A DNA stretch of 64,000 bases from Zizania palustris (Eukaryota; Streptophyta; Magnoliopsida; Poales; Poaceae). The notes under the pieces are model-generated. The model was not told the DNA's origin, searched no databases, and worked only from the letters and a program-made list of their open reading frames with translations. Below are positions 26,939 through 38,065 of the stretch, piece by piece. The DNA is taken from positions 7,378,001 through 7,442,000 of the forward strand of contig JAAALK010000283.1 of assembly GCA_019279435.1 (NCBI GenBank). The letters run 5' to 3'. The position numbers were made by a program, and so were the translations under genes. Numbering within the stretch: position 1 is the stretch's first letter; each line of letters opens with the position of its first letter.

Positions 26939-28308
26939 TGTGTTGACACGAAAACGTGCACCCGCACTTGGGTCAGTTCGACGATGAAAAAGTGTTTGGA
27001 TACTTAGAAACAAGCCTAAGCATAACACAAAACTGACGTCGTGTTCCGACTACCTTAAAAGTGGCAAGGAAATTGAGTCGCCAGGTAATCAGATCACATA
27101 GAACTAATCCAATTAGCTAAAATATATATATATATGAAATAATCCAATCGGCCGAACGGAGCCTGATTGGTATAGGATATACTGTGCGATGTGATCACTG
27201 AAGGGGGCCTTCGGCGTTCGGATCGAAGGGTGCGCTGAAGATAGCCTTTGGCATTCAGATCAATCTGGCCAAAGACGGGGCTCCGAACAGATCTCTGACG
27301 TGAAATCACCTATGAATGACAGGGTTCGGTGGGAAGTCTCTAACACGATAGAAATCCAACGCAACACGCTAGCACGATTTCATCCGGTGCGGAGTGTTGG
27401 CGTGATGAAGCCTCATGCGGAGTACAGGTACGACGAAGCCTGATGCGGAGTGTCTTGACGTGACCCTGGCACGAAGAAGGCCCGATGCGGAGTGGGTCCG
27501 GTTTGCGGGACTTGAAAAGACCGACAATGGCGTGATGGATCTAGCATGGGCGGACGAAGTAGGGTTTTGCCAAATGGTGCTCTGGCAGCCTCCGAAACCA
27601 GTTTCCTAGCTCCAGAAACCTTCGGTGAAGGGGGATCCAACCGTGAAACCTGCAGCAGAACTCAGATCAAGTGCGAATTCGGCCTGGAGACCGAATTTAC
27701 TAAGTGTTGCAGTAGATAAACAAAGGTAGCAATCTGTTACGTAGATTAACGTATGGTTCGCAAGCGAGCCAACATGGTCATAGCAATCTGTTACATAGAT
27801 TAACTGATGATTCATAGGCGAACCAACAAGGATTACAACTGTTAAGTCATGCCCGGCGGAGGGCTTCTAGGAAAACCCACGAAGGTTGCGCATAAAAGTA
27901 AAGAAAGGTAAAGTACGGTTCAAAGCTTGGGCTTTGTGGTTGAATTGTGCCGGGGGGTTTTTGAACCATCCTCACCCCTATATTTATAGGGGCTAGTCTT
28001 CCTGTCTCTAACTCTAATTTGATAAGATTCGGCCTAATCAAGATTAGAGATAAAAACAACTAGAATCTATATCAATCTCCTTATCCAGAGCTTGCCTAGA
28101 GTGGGCCTTTGGCAGGCCCGCCGAAGCTTGCTCCTTGGGCCGAAGCTTCGGCTAGGCAGGCCTCTATGAGGCCTTCAGGTCAAAGCTAGTAGGCCGCAAA
28201 AGGGCTTCCGAGGCTTCAAGAAAATGGGCCTTTGGCACTATAGGGCTTTGGGCCTGCACCAGTACTCGTGTGTTTTTGGCCCAAATTACCAAAATTAAAA
28301 TTTTGACA
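26939..28308 (-). repeat. 5' LTR of element C (about 1370 bp)
   Basis: On the + strand it starts TGTGTTGACACG (26939; 26941 is also possible) and ends ATTTTGACA at 28308. It holds a TATA-like box in an inverted repeat at 27975-27992, a diverged 54-bp direct repeat (27728-27781 and 27782-27835), imperfect repeats containing GATGCGGAGT (27400-27500), and a short (TA)n run near 27123. The partner LTR is not in the window, so the outer boundary rests on the TG/CA termini only. Confidence 0.65.
27975..27992 (-). promoter_or_regulatory. TATA-like box within an 8-bp inverted repeat (element C LTR)
   Basis: CCCCTATATTTATAGGGG, 8-base arms around a TT centre. On the element strand this reads CCCCTATAAATATAGGGG. 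Confidence 0.5.
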
Positions 28309-28711
28309 ATCTTCACCATTAATGCCATTTTTTGCTATAAACAAGTCCCTAGTTTCTTTTCAAAGCATTCGCGAGACTTAAGCCTAAAAGAAAAGTTGTA
28401 GAGGAGGCCCACATAAATGTTTTTTTATTCAAAAAATTATATTCTAGGCAATCTATCAAATGTCATTGAATTCTCAAAGTCATAAAAAATATACCCTCAA
28501 CCATTCTAGACCTAAAACTCGCATTTTAGTGAGTTCCACATTTTGAATGTTAAATATTTCAAAATTTTCATGATTCATAACGTTTGGAACAAAAATATTT
28601 CCCAAACAAAATTTCAACCAATTTAAAATTTATTTGAATGTATTTCAAATTTTTGTTGTTGTGTGCTGATTTTCGCAAGGTAGTTCGGTCATACCGAACC
28701 TATAGGGTCGG
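28309..28711. other. Unassigned AT-rich stretch, continues at 32174-32204
   Basis: This is host sequence of solo LTR D. Rejoining 28711 to 32174 gives an uninterrupted sequence with the palindromic words TTCGGTCATACCGAA and GGTCGGTCTAACCGAAG, a style seen in copia LTRs such as that of element I. It may be the remnant of another LTR, but no termini are visible. No ORF or RNA gene is recognised. Confidence 0.5.
28707..28711. repeat. Target site duplication of solo LTR D, left
   Basis: GTCGG is repeated at 32169-32173, immediately outside the TGTAAC...GCGACA termini. Confidence 0.9.
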
Positions 28712-31700
28712 TGTAACACCCCAGAAACTAAAAAGGATTAAAATAAAAGAAAAATATTATTTAAATCATTTTTGGATTTATTTATTAAAGGAAAATCACA
28801 AAAGAACCCAAATAAAGCCAAACAGGGAGAAATATGCAAAATCTGAACTTGAAAATTTTATGAGGTAAACTAGAGACCAAAATATAATTTTAGGAATTTT
28901 TACAAATTTTTATCAACAGTGATTCAACCCTTAATCAAATAAAAGAATTACTGGAATTATTTTTAATCGGAAAACAATTAAAAATCTTAATGGGCCTCAA
29001 CCCTGAATTTGCCCTCATCCCAGCCCAGCCCAACAGGGTGCCACTGACCCGTGGGTCCCACCTGTCGGCGCACTCCCCCGCTCCTCTCTCCTCCACCGCG
29101 CCCCGCCTGGCCCACCCGTCAGCCATCCATGCCCTTCTCACACTCTCTGACCAGTGTGGCCCGCTTGTCGGCGCTCGTTTTCCCCTTCGGCCTCTGACAA
29201 GTGGAGCCCACCTGTCAGAATCGTCTTCTCCATGGAAGGCGATCGCCCCCTTCCTTCCTCCCGGCGATCACCTTCGGTTCTCGCCGCCGGCCGCCTCGAT
29301 TCGCCCGATCCGACCCCGGATCACCTTCCCGGGTCACCACCGCACCCTTTCCATCCATTGCCGACGCGGTTTCGCGAGAATGGAAGCTAACTGAAGCGTT
29401 TGGAATGAGATCGCCGGAGAGGGAAGGAAACCTTCGGTTTCCTTCCATTTAGGCGCCGCCGATGACCCTATAAAAGCCCCTGAGGACACCACACTCTGCC
29501 CACACCGCCGAAGCCCTAGCCTTAGCCCTCCAGAGCGCCGCTGCTATTTTTGCGAGCTCCTACCCTGCTCCAACTCCGGCGAGCCATCGCCGTCGATCCC
29601 GACCTCCTCCGCCCTAGCCACCGCCACCGGAGTGATCGTCGACCACCGCCCGTCCTCGGCCACCCCTCCGTTGGCCGTGGACACCACCGGATCGCCTTCG
29701 CCATCGAGCACTCGAACCCTCTCCGTCGTCTACGCTCACCGCCGATCACCTCCAGGCCCCCATTGTCGCCGCCGAAGGTATCATCGTGACCCCCTTACTC
29801 CCCGCGTTCCATTTTTGGCCCTAGCTAGGCCCCTAGGACCTCGCCGCCGCCGTCGTGGTCGCACCTGAGCCCGCCGTCGCCGGAGACGAAGGGTAAAACT
29901 ACCCTCGTCATCACGTGCCGTGCCGGAGTTCATCCGAGCCGCACGATCCCGCACGGACGATCCAGATTAGATCCTACAGGATCTAATCTGAGCCCTCAGA
30001 TCTGGTCAAACCGGTATCCTCTGATCCTGGCCGTTGATCGCTTTTTAAATTGTTGACTCCATCTGGTGCGTCCACGTATACCCTTTTCGCCATGTTTTAA
30101 TCTGAGACGTCCAATTTCATTAAATCCACCCGCCTCGCATCTGGCCGCTGGATCCAGATCCAACGGTCCAGGTCGCTCGAGTCCACGCGCACAGTCACGG
30201 GTTCACGGTGAACCTGGTTCACCGTGGACCAGGGACTGTTTTTCAGTTTAAATAAAATTCAGAAAATTGTTTAAACTTTGAAAATTCATATCTTGCTCAT
30301 TTTAACTCCAAATTTCACCATTCAAATTTTGTTAAAACCAGAATATTATTCTCTACACATTAATGCCATAAAAACAGCATGTTACTGTTACCCAAAATTT
30401 TCTTAATAAATAAATGAATAAAAACCCTTTAGGAATAAAATTAATAATAAAGAAAATAAATTAGGACAAATCCTAAAAGGTTAAACTTTAATGTTTTATA
30501 CAAAACCTCAGAATATTAAACTATTACTTCACATAAAAACAATATGGCACATAATAATCTTATTAAATAAAGAAAAGCCTCCTTTAGGATTTAAGTATTA
30601 TTTCATTTAAGTAATTCAGAAAAACCCTTAAAAATTTATATGATATATTGACTCCAAGTCACTATTTTCACTAAAGTTCAAAATATTAAAACCCTATAAA
30701 AACCCACAAATGTGTATGATTATTATTTGGTGAATTTTTATCTGTTTATTGAATGTACTGTTTATTTTTCTGTATCGGGAAGACTACGAGTTCGTCGAGG
30801 AGCCGGAGTTCTACCCCGAGATTCCTCCATCCCCCTTTGCTGATCAAGGCAAGTCATCGACCCTTCTGTGGAAACAGTTGATCATAATTGAGCCCATGTT
30901 TTAATAAGTTATCGCTATAACCCATAGGTTAATATTGCATTAGTCCAATAATCAAGCCTTACACTTATAATTATTAGATCCCCGTCCTTGTGTGCAAACC
31001 CAAGCCATGCTTATTGAGCCTTAACTCCTTGTCACTCTACTATAAAGATATTAGCAAGTGCCCAATGTACCGGCACAACTGCTATAGGATAAAAAGAATG
31101 AGTCGTAGATAGCTGGATTCTGTATATGAATTTCCCCGTTATTCTTGTCTCTGGACTCTGTTGGAGTTGGCTAGGTTATAAGTATGGTGGGTTCCGGGTG
31201 CAAGCTCGGACACTGGATTGTCGCACCCGGGGCACTATAAGGACCGGTCTGCGGGATCTATTGCAAAGCACTTCCGTACCAACCACAAGTCTAATAGGTA
31301 AGTCCTAACTAGAAGTATGGAATACTCCGGCTCGATGCACCATAGAGGAGGGGGCAAGGGGCTAGCCTGCGGGCGACTTGTACCGACGAGGCTCAAGGGG
31401 GGGTATGGTGGGGCTCCGATGCGTCGGGACACCATATGAAACCCATAAGAGGGTGCTATTGGGTCGGGGAGGACTATATGGAAGGTTTTGGCACGAGTTC
31501 CCGTGTGATGGGTCATCTCGTTACACTTCGGTGTAGGTGATGAGTGCGTGCCTTGTGGGTACAGTGGTACATCTCTGATTAGAGTAATTAAATCTTTTCG
31601 AAAAGCCGAGCCCACGGTCAAGGGCGGGTTGTGTGACTACTCACAGTTAGTTTACAATTGTTTGAATGGTCGAGTTATTCATGGCACGTAAGGACTGTTG

Positions 31701-32168
31701 AGCGAGGTGGGGCTGACTGTACCCCTCGAGTTAGAAGATGATGATGCACACACACATGTTTACTTTTCCGTTCTAATAAATTGCTCACATTTAAAGCTTT
31801 ACAATTATGCTGCTTCCGCTAAACTAGCCACTATCTCCCTTGTTATTACCTTGCATTATATTTGCATTCGGTGGCTTGCTGAGTACATCTGTACTCACCC
31901 CGTTGACTTACACCATCAGAGCCAGTCTACTACGAGGAGGATGAAGGTCTGGAGTAGCGACCCAGTCAAGGCGAGACTGGAAGGAGGCGTTCATCTAGGA
32001 CCCTTATTTTATTAGTTTCTCTTCATCTTTATTCACTTTTGTATTAATGCGGTCTACGAACCGTGAATGATTGCCCGTATTGTACGTGGTCGCATGATGA
32101 ACGTCTTGTTTTATTGATTTTCTATGGAATTTCAATAAAGTCCTGATTTATTAAATCGGGGCGCGACA
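28712..32168 (+). mobile_element. Solo LTR D (3457 bp) of a Tekay-like gypsy family
   Basis: It runs from TGTAACACCCC at 28712 to GGCGCGACA at 32168 and is flanked by a perfect 5-bp duplication. No PBS, PPT or coding region lies inside. Its 3' end (TTGATTTTCTATGGAATTTC, then an A/T-rich tail) and the block near 30180-30330 are recognisably related, in opposite orientation, to the LTRs of element E. D is therefore an LTR of the same or a sister family, left by intra-element LTR recombination. A TATA-like box is at 29468-29477. GC-rich open frames at 28990-29870 and others up to 32015 are LTR sequence, not genes. Confidence 0.88.
29468..29477 (+). promoter_or_regulatory. TATA box of solo LTR D
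   Basis: CTATAAAAGC precedes a GC-rich region rich in CCGCCG, typical of the transcribed 5' region of these long LTRs. The equivalent box in element E's right LTR is at about 54176-54186 on the - strand. Confidence 0.55.
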
Positions 32169-32173
32169 GTCGG
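32169..32173. repeat. Target site duplication of solo LTR D, right
   Basis: GTCGG, identical to 28707-28711. Confidence 0.9.
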
Positions 32174-32204
32174 TCTAACCGAAGTGTATGCCAGGTTAGA
32201 TGGC

Positions 32205-34001
32205 TGTAGAACCCGGAGTAGTGACCCGAGGGGGTGAATGGGCACAATTAAATTTTCATGCAATGAAAGCGTAGATAAATACTAGTGCTATCACCCTACA
32301 GTCAGATATGAAGTGAAGTGACAAACTAAGAGATCGCAAGTACTAAAAATAATCTAGCATAAAAACAACCGGTGTCCTAACTAAAAAGACACCAATACAC
32401 TTCTTGAAGGTAGATTAAAACTAGTCACTAATTAGACAACAAATCAATAAACATTTTGACAAATCACTGATTTTTCATCAAGCTCGTAAAGTATATAAAT
32501 ATCATAGGCATTTCATCGACCATATGTAAAGCAATGAATATGTCAAGTTAACTAAGCATTTTCATAATCACTAGATAATCATCCAAAAATCACACGAAGT
32601 TTTTAATCAGGTAATATTTAATCTAAGAAACTGAAATTAATTTAGATAAGAAATAATAAAAGATTACCTAGAAATAGTGTTGTGTTCTGGCGATGTATAG
32701 TAATGAACTGGGTACTGGTTCATCTCACTCCGAGCAACTGAACCAGGCACGTGTGACGAAAATTAGCAGCGAAGATTGTCAAGCAGGCCGGTGCTCATTG
32801 TCAAATGCCAAGAGCACCCGGTGAAGATAGCAGTGAACACAGCCAAAGCCCTGAGATTTCTCGAGCCGAGTGCAACTCTGGCCGGCCCGACGACGTGAAC
32901 AACACCGGGCGAGCAGTACTTCGGCCTGAGCGCGGAATGGAAAACCACACGCGTAGTTGCGTGATGCGCTAGCTGGGCCTCACGTATGCCCCGCGTAGTT
33001 GCGTGATGTGCTAGCTGGGCCTCACGTATGCCCCGCGTAGTTGCGTGATGTGCTAGCTGGGCCTCATGTATGCCCCGCGTAGTTGCGTGATGTGCTAGCT
33101 GGGCCTCACGTATGCCCCGCGTAGTTGCATGATGTGCTAGCTGGGCCTCACGTATGCCCCGATGATATGCTTGAGAGAAAAAATTGGTGGAAAGACGTGG
33201 TTTTGGGCGATGTAGAATCACGTGCACGGGTACAGGAGAGAAAAACAAGCGAAGGCGTATGAACAAAAATCTCCTCGAAGAGGCACAGCCATCGGCGGCG
33301 CACAATATGAAGAACGTAATTTTTCTAGAAAAAAACAGAACTCATAATTTTTTCATTAGGCTCAAACTCTATGGTTTAGGTACCTTTTATAGCTGACCTA
33401 AAAAATAGGAAAATCCTATAATATCCTAGTCTATTTTTATAGACACGAATAAAACATACTATAATACCCTAGTCTATTTTTATAGACAAATAAAAAATAC
33501 ACTGGGCTCAAGGGACAAAAAGGTAAAAATACATAATCTATTTATTTTGTCTGATGCACCGCTTTCGTGACTTCCACGGCTTCGCATCAGATTCGTTGAT
33601 CTTCACGTGTACGGTTGATGGTTTTGTGGCGAAACCATTAAAGCGCTTGCCGCCCTTACACCGTCGACATGGATTAAACTACCACGACCCCGCAGCTCTC
33701 TCAGCCCAGTAATCACCCATCCATCTACTTAAGTCACATCGGCCAATGCCACGACAAGTCCCCTGCCATCTCGCTCTGTGTACTCGGATTGGACCGACAC
33801 GACGTCGCGACTCCTGTAGTCCGGTGGTCGCCCGTCCGTGTACCTTAGTCACATGTTCAAGACATGACAGGTTTCCTCTTCCTCCAAAGTACCTCTCTTC
33901 AAAGTGCCCCTTCGAAGTGCCTCTCCTTGGAGAGAGTACTTCTCTTCTCTTCTCACTCGCCGAATTGCCATGAGGCCCACAGCCTTCACCATGGCTCCTT
34001 A
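32205..34001 (-). repeat. LTR of copia element H (about 1.8 kb)
   Basis: The outer end TGTAGAACCCGGAG followed by CGAGGGGGTGAATGGGCAC matches the outer ends of the A and G LTRs. The inner end at TCCTTA/ATCTCC is followed by a degenerate polypurine tract and GATGAGTGCATTG, as in A and G. Read on the - strand it is therefore the 3' LTR of a Sirevirus-like element. It contains the 42-bp minisatellite. The terminal CA seems mutated to TA. The rest of H is missing. Confidence 0.7.
32951..33160. repeat. 42-bp minisatellite (5 copies) in LTR of H
   Basis: Units begin GCGTAGTTGCGTGATG and end CACGTATGCCCC, starting at 32951, 32993, 33035, 33077 and 33119. They differ at one or two bases each. Because 42 is a multiple of 3, a long false ORF with 14-aa repeats appears on the - strand. 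There are no variable spacers, so it is not CRISPR-like. Confidence 0.95.
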
Positions 34002-34442
34002 ATCTCCTCGTTGATGAGTGCATTGTCAACTCTTCATCATTAAGCTCATTAACCTATAACCAAATGTGGAAAAAAAACAACAAAGAAAATAGAAAATAAA
34101 GAGTTCAACCTAATGACCAAAAGCAAGAGAAAAGGTAGAAAAAAGTCATTTGGCCAAACAGAAATAAATCAACAAAGATTTCAAATGAAATTTGTCGTTG
34201 CGTGGGAATGGCAAGCATACAGGGGGTACCCGTGGTGTGATTTGTGTACACATAAAGTAGTTGTTATGGATTCGATGGTTACCCCAGTTGAAAGGGGCAA
34301 GAAGCGAGTAAAAACAATGAGGAGGCGGACATGACAGAATTTTAGACAGGTTTGGGTTTCTCGGAGTATAACAACCCTACTCTTGTGTGTGCATGGATGA
34401 ATGGGGGGTGGTGTCTCACGTTTCACATATGATGTGTTGTGA
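34002..34442 (-). other. 3' non-coding stub of element H
   Basis: It holds the degenerate PPT (CTCCTCGTTGATGAGTG on the + strand) and about 0.4 kb of 3' region. It is then cut by the LTR of element G. No coding sequence is present. Confidence 0.5.
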
Positions 34443-35218
34443 TGCTGTGGGATCGAAATGGCGACTAGAGGGGGGTAAATAGGCACCTCGACACTTTATC
34501 GTGAATGTGATGGCCTGTTCAGATCACCCAACACACCTCTAATGTTGATCAAATTAATTTTGAGCAGAGTAGTACAATAACTGTGCAAAACTTGGTTCAA
34601 AATCACAGTTCCGAGTAAATCGGAGTTTGAAACACCGAGATGTCCAAGTCGGACTTTGAAGAGTCTACTCCCTCAAGAAGTTGGAGATTGATACTCCGAC
34701 TAGTACAAATCGGTCGTTGAAACTCCGACTTTGAGAAGAATTCAGAAATTAGACCCAGAAACTTCAATATATGACTTTGAGTTTGTTCTGATTAAGTTTG
34801 CACACTTTGTAGTGTGATCGGATCTGAGAACAGTACTCAAAGCAGCATTTTCAGAATCTAACTCAAAACTCAATTGGAACAATCACTTCTAAAAACAGCA
34901 TGAAGATAAATAGTGAAAATATTTTCAAAACACATATAAACTTCAATTCAGATTTTCTTATGCAACTTTCAGTTTCAGAAAAGTGTATGGAACAGAACTA
35001 CAATTGAACCAACCTTTGAATCAAACTCCTACAAGAATTTTTCAGAATACTAAGATTCAGAATGGAGCACTCCAATTATAGAATTTCAGATCAGACACGC
35101 TGTTACAATTTGCAATAGTAAACAGTGATTCACAATTCAGATACTCATTTCAACCACATTTGATTAAAATGAAAATAGAGCTGAAAATTGAAATTTGTAT
35201 CAGACTAGACAGATTACT
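34443..35218 (-). repeat. LTR of copia element G, first part
   Basis: It begins TGCTGTGGGATCG; the following GGCGACTAGAGGGGGGTAAA corresponds to the same region of A's LTR. It is broken by element E at 35218/35219 and continues at 54949-56932, giving about 2.76 kb. The exact outer base is uncertain (34437 is an alternative TG). Confidence 0.7.
35214..35218. repeat. Target site duplication of element E, left
   Basis: TTACT, repeated at 54944-54948. Confidence 0.92.
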
Positions 35219-37140
35219 TGTAACGCCCACATTTAATAAATCCGGACCTTTATTGAAATTCCATAGAAAATCAATAAACCAAGACGTTCATCACATGACC
35301 ACGTACAATACGACAAGCATTCACGGTTCGTAGACCGTATTAGTACAAATGTGAATAAAGTGAAGAGAAACTAATAAAACAAGGGTCCTAGATGAACGCC
35401 TCCTTCCAGTCTCGCCTTGACTGGGTCGCTACACCAGACCTTCATCCTCCTCGTAGTAGACGGGATCTAGTGGTGTAAGTCAACGGGGGTGAGTACAATC
35501 GTACTCAGCAAGCCACCGGATGCAAATATAATGCAGAGTAATAACAAGGAAGGTAGTGGCTAATTTTGCGGAAAAGCATATTTGTAAAGCAATTAAATGT
35601 GATCAAGTTATTAGTACATAAATGTAAACATGTGTATGCATCATCATCTTCTAACTCGAGGGGTACAGTCAGCCCACCCTCGCTCAACAGTCCTTACATG
35701 CCATGAATAACTCAACCATTCAAACAATTGTAAACTAACTGCGAGAAGTCACACAACCCACCTTTGACAGTGGGCTCGGCTTTTCGAAAAGATTAAATAC
35801 TCTGATCAAAGGTGTACCACTGTACCCACAAGGCACGCACTCATCACTTACACCAAAGTGTAACGAGATGACCCATACCATGGGAACTCGTGCCAAAACC
35901 TTCCATATGGTCTGCCTCGACCCGACAGCACCCTCTTATGGGTTTCATATGGTGCCCCGACGCGTCGAGCCAACACCATACCCCCATTGAGCCACGTCGA
36001 TACAAGTCACCCGTAGGTTGCCCCTTTCCCCCTCCACTATGGTGCATCGAGTCGGATTGTTCCATACTTCCAGTTAGGACGTACCCATTAGACTTGTGTT
36101 TAGTATGGAAGTGCTTTAAACAGATCCCACAGACCAGTCCTTATAGTGCCCCGGGTGTGACCAACCAATGTCCTAGCTTGCACCCAGAACCCACCATACT
36201 TATAACATAGCCAACTCCAACAGAGTCCAGAGACGAGAATAATGGGGAAATACATATAGTGGAATCCATCTATCTACGACTCATTTTTTATCCTATAGCA
36301 GTTGTGGTTGTATATTGGACACTAGCTAATATAATATTTGTAGAGTGACAAGGAGTGTAGGCTCAATAAGCATGGCTTGGGTTTGCACACAAGGACATGA
36401 TCTAATAAATATAATGTATGGCTTGATATTTGACTAATGCAATATTATCCTATGAGTTATAGCGATAATTTATTAAAACACGGGCTCAATGATGATCAAA
36501 ATGTGGGTTGTGACTTGCCTTGCTCAGCAAATGGTGAAGGTGGAACCTCGAGGTAAAACTCCGGCTCCTCGACGAACTCATAGTCTTCTTGATACGGAAA
36601 AAGTAAACATAACATTTAATAAACAATCAAAACATCACAAGTCATAAGCATACAAGTATTATGGGTTTTAACATGTGAAATAAATCTTTATTATTCTGAA
36701 GTTATGTTGAAAAACATTAAAGATCAGATTTTAAGGTTTTTCCTAATTTATTTTATGAATTAACAATTTATCCCTAAGGGGTTTTTAATTATTTATTTAG
36801 TAAGAATATTTTGTTCCAAAATAGCATACTGTTTTTATGGCATAAACATGTAGAGAATAAAATGCTGAGTTTAACAAAAATTGAATGGTGGATTTTGGAG
36901 TCAAAATGAGCAAGTTATGAATTTTTAAAGTTTAAACAATTTTTTGGATTTTTATTTAAACAGAAAACAGTCCCTGGTCCACGGTGAACCAGGTTCACCG
37001 TGAACCCGTGACTGTGCATGTGGACCCGATCGATCTGGACCATTGGATCTGGATCCAGCAGCCAGATGCGAGGTGGGAGGGTTAAATGAATTTGGACTGC
37101 TGTGATTAAAACGTGCAAAAGGGTATATCGTGGACTCACG
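35219..37140 (-). repeat. 3' LTR of E, outer part
   Basis: It starts TGTAACGCCC and aligns to 51647 onwards (TGTAATGCCC). It is interrupted at 37140/37141 by element F and resumes at 44648. It contains the inverted pair TCCACGGTGAACC/GGTTCACCGTGAA near 36975-37005. Confidence 0.9.
37137..37140. repeat. Target site duplication of element F, left
   Basis: CACG is repeated at 44648-44651. The sister LTR of E carries the empty site GGACTCACGAGATTGAG near 53581, which proves the duplication. A fifth base would be T on the left and G on the right. Confidence 0.85.
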
Positions 37141-38052
37141 TGATGAGGACATCACTTCACATGATACACACATGGAGCCTCCACCTACAATTCAATTACA
37201 AGGACCAATCACATGCGCCCGTCCCCGTCGCTTGAACCATGAGGTTAATTCTTTCCTTAGGAACTGTGTTAATATTTGTTTGGACGGGATGCTACTGAAT
37301 ACTAGTGATATTTTGTTGCTTAGGAACATGGGAGATGGAATAGAAGAGTTGGAGTTGAAGACGGAGTCGCACGGATGATTTGAAGTCAAGAAGTGGCTGG
37401 TTCGGACTACATCGACCACCATGCACCAAAATAGGCATAACTTCCTCATACGAAGTCCGATTGACGCGTTCTTGGACTTTTTGGAAAGCTAAGGAGAAGA
37501 AGGATCGTTTGCCATTGGTTTCGTCTCATTTGGAGTCTCGAGTCGACCTGTTTGTTTGAAACAGTCCTGCGTAACAGAATTGGGCCGTGTTAGCCCATAG
37601 TCCGAGTCTGTACGTCTTCTAGCCCATAACTCCGAGTCTGTACGTCTTCTACAGGCTGCCCACGCCTTATATACTCACGCCAGCTGCCTTTATGGTTAGG
37701 TTTTGCTTTGTTTGCATCTACACTTGTGTGTTTAGATCCCGCTCCTGCACCGGACCGATTGGTTGCTGCATCAGCGTTTGTGAAACCTCTCCTCTTCATA
37801 GTTTATCTGTGATTTGGCATTCAGCTTGTATCCTTGCTGTTCTTGCTTGTGTTCTTGGGTTCACTTGCAGGAACTAGCCTTCATGGCGAGGTCAATCACG
37901 CCCTGCGTGGTTGATAACCAACGGAGACGGTGGTGTAGCGATTGTAAGGTTTTGATCCGCCGGACCGGAGCCTTGGATCGTCAACGTCGAGATTCTCCCC
38001 CAATCCAAGTTATCCTTTACCTAGCGGAAGATCGGGACCAATCCCCCATTAG
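37141..38052 (+). repeat. 5' LTR of F
   Basis: It starts TGATGAGGACATC and ends CCCCCATTAG just before the PBS, about 912 bp. The terminus is ATTAG or ATTA rather than the usual CA. The first 238 bases retain the open frame that encodes the end of pol in the 3' copy. Confidence 0.88.
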
Positions 38053-38053
38053 T

Positions 38054-38065
38054 TGGTATCAGAGC
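38054..38065 (+). other. Primer binding site of F
   Basis: TGGTATCAGAGC, complementary to the 3' end of initiator tRNA-Met, immediately after the LTR. Confidence 0.95.

Larger units (their letters stand above)
23679..28308 (-). mobile_element. Partial Ty3/gypsy element C, interrupted by B
   Basis: In element orientation it contains a 1.37-kb LTR, a PBS and a decayed gag, and is then cut off at 23679 where element B was inserted. No RT or integrase is present in the window, so the rest lies beyond B's other end in the assembly gap. The gag type (YPHGYRVPDFTKFDGDG, then SLSLSGTTFTWF) is a gypsy gag common in grasses. I cannot assign the lineage firmly without pol. Confidence 0.8.

Noticed and set aside
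28990..29870. GC-rich open frames resembling plant gene first exons
   Set aside because: They lie inside solo LTR D and recur in the E LTRs, so they are LTR sequence downstream of its TATA box.
32951..33160. CRISPR-like array
   Set aside because: Head-to-tail repeats without spacers, in a plant genome; the same applies to 17104-17466 and 38632-38757.
32763..33305. 180-codon frame with 14-aa repeats on the - strand
   Set aside because: A translation of the 42-bp minisatellite inside an LTR; the repeat length happens to be a multiple of three.
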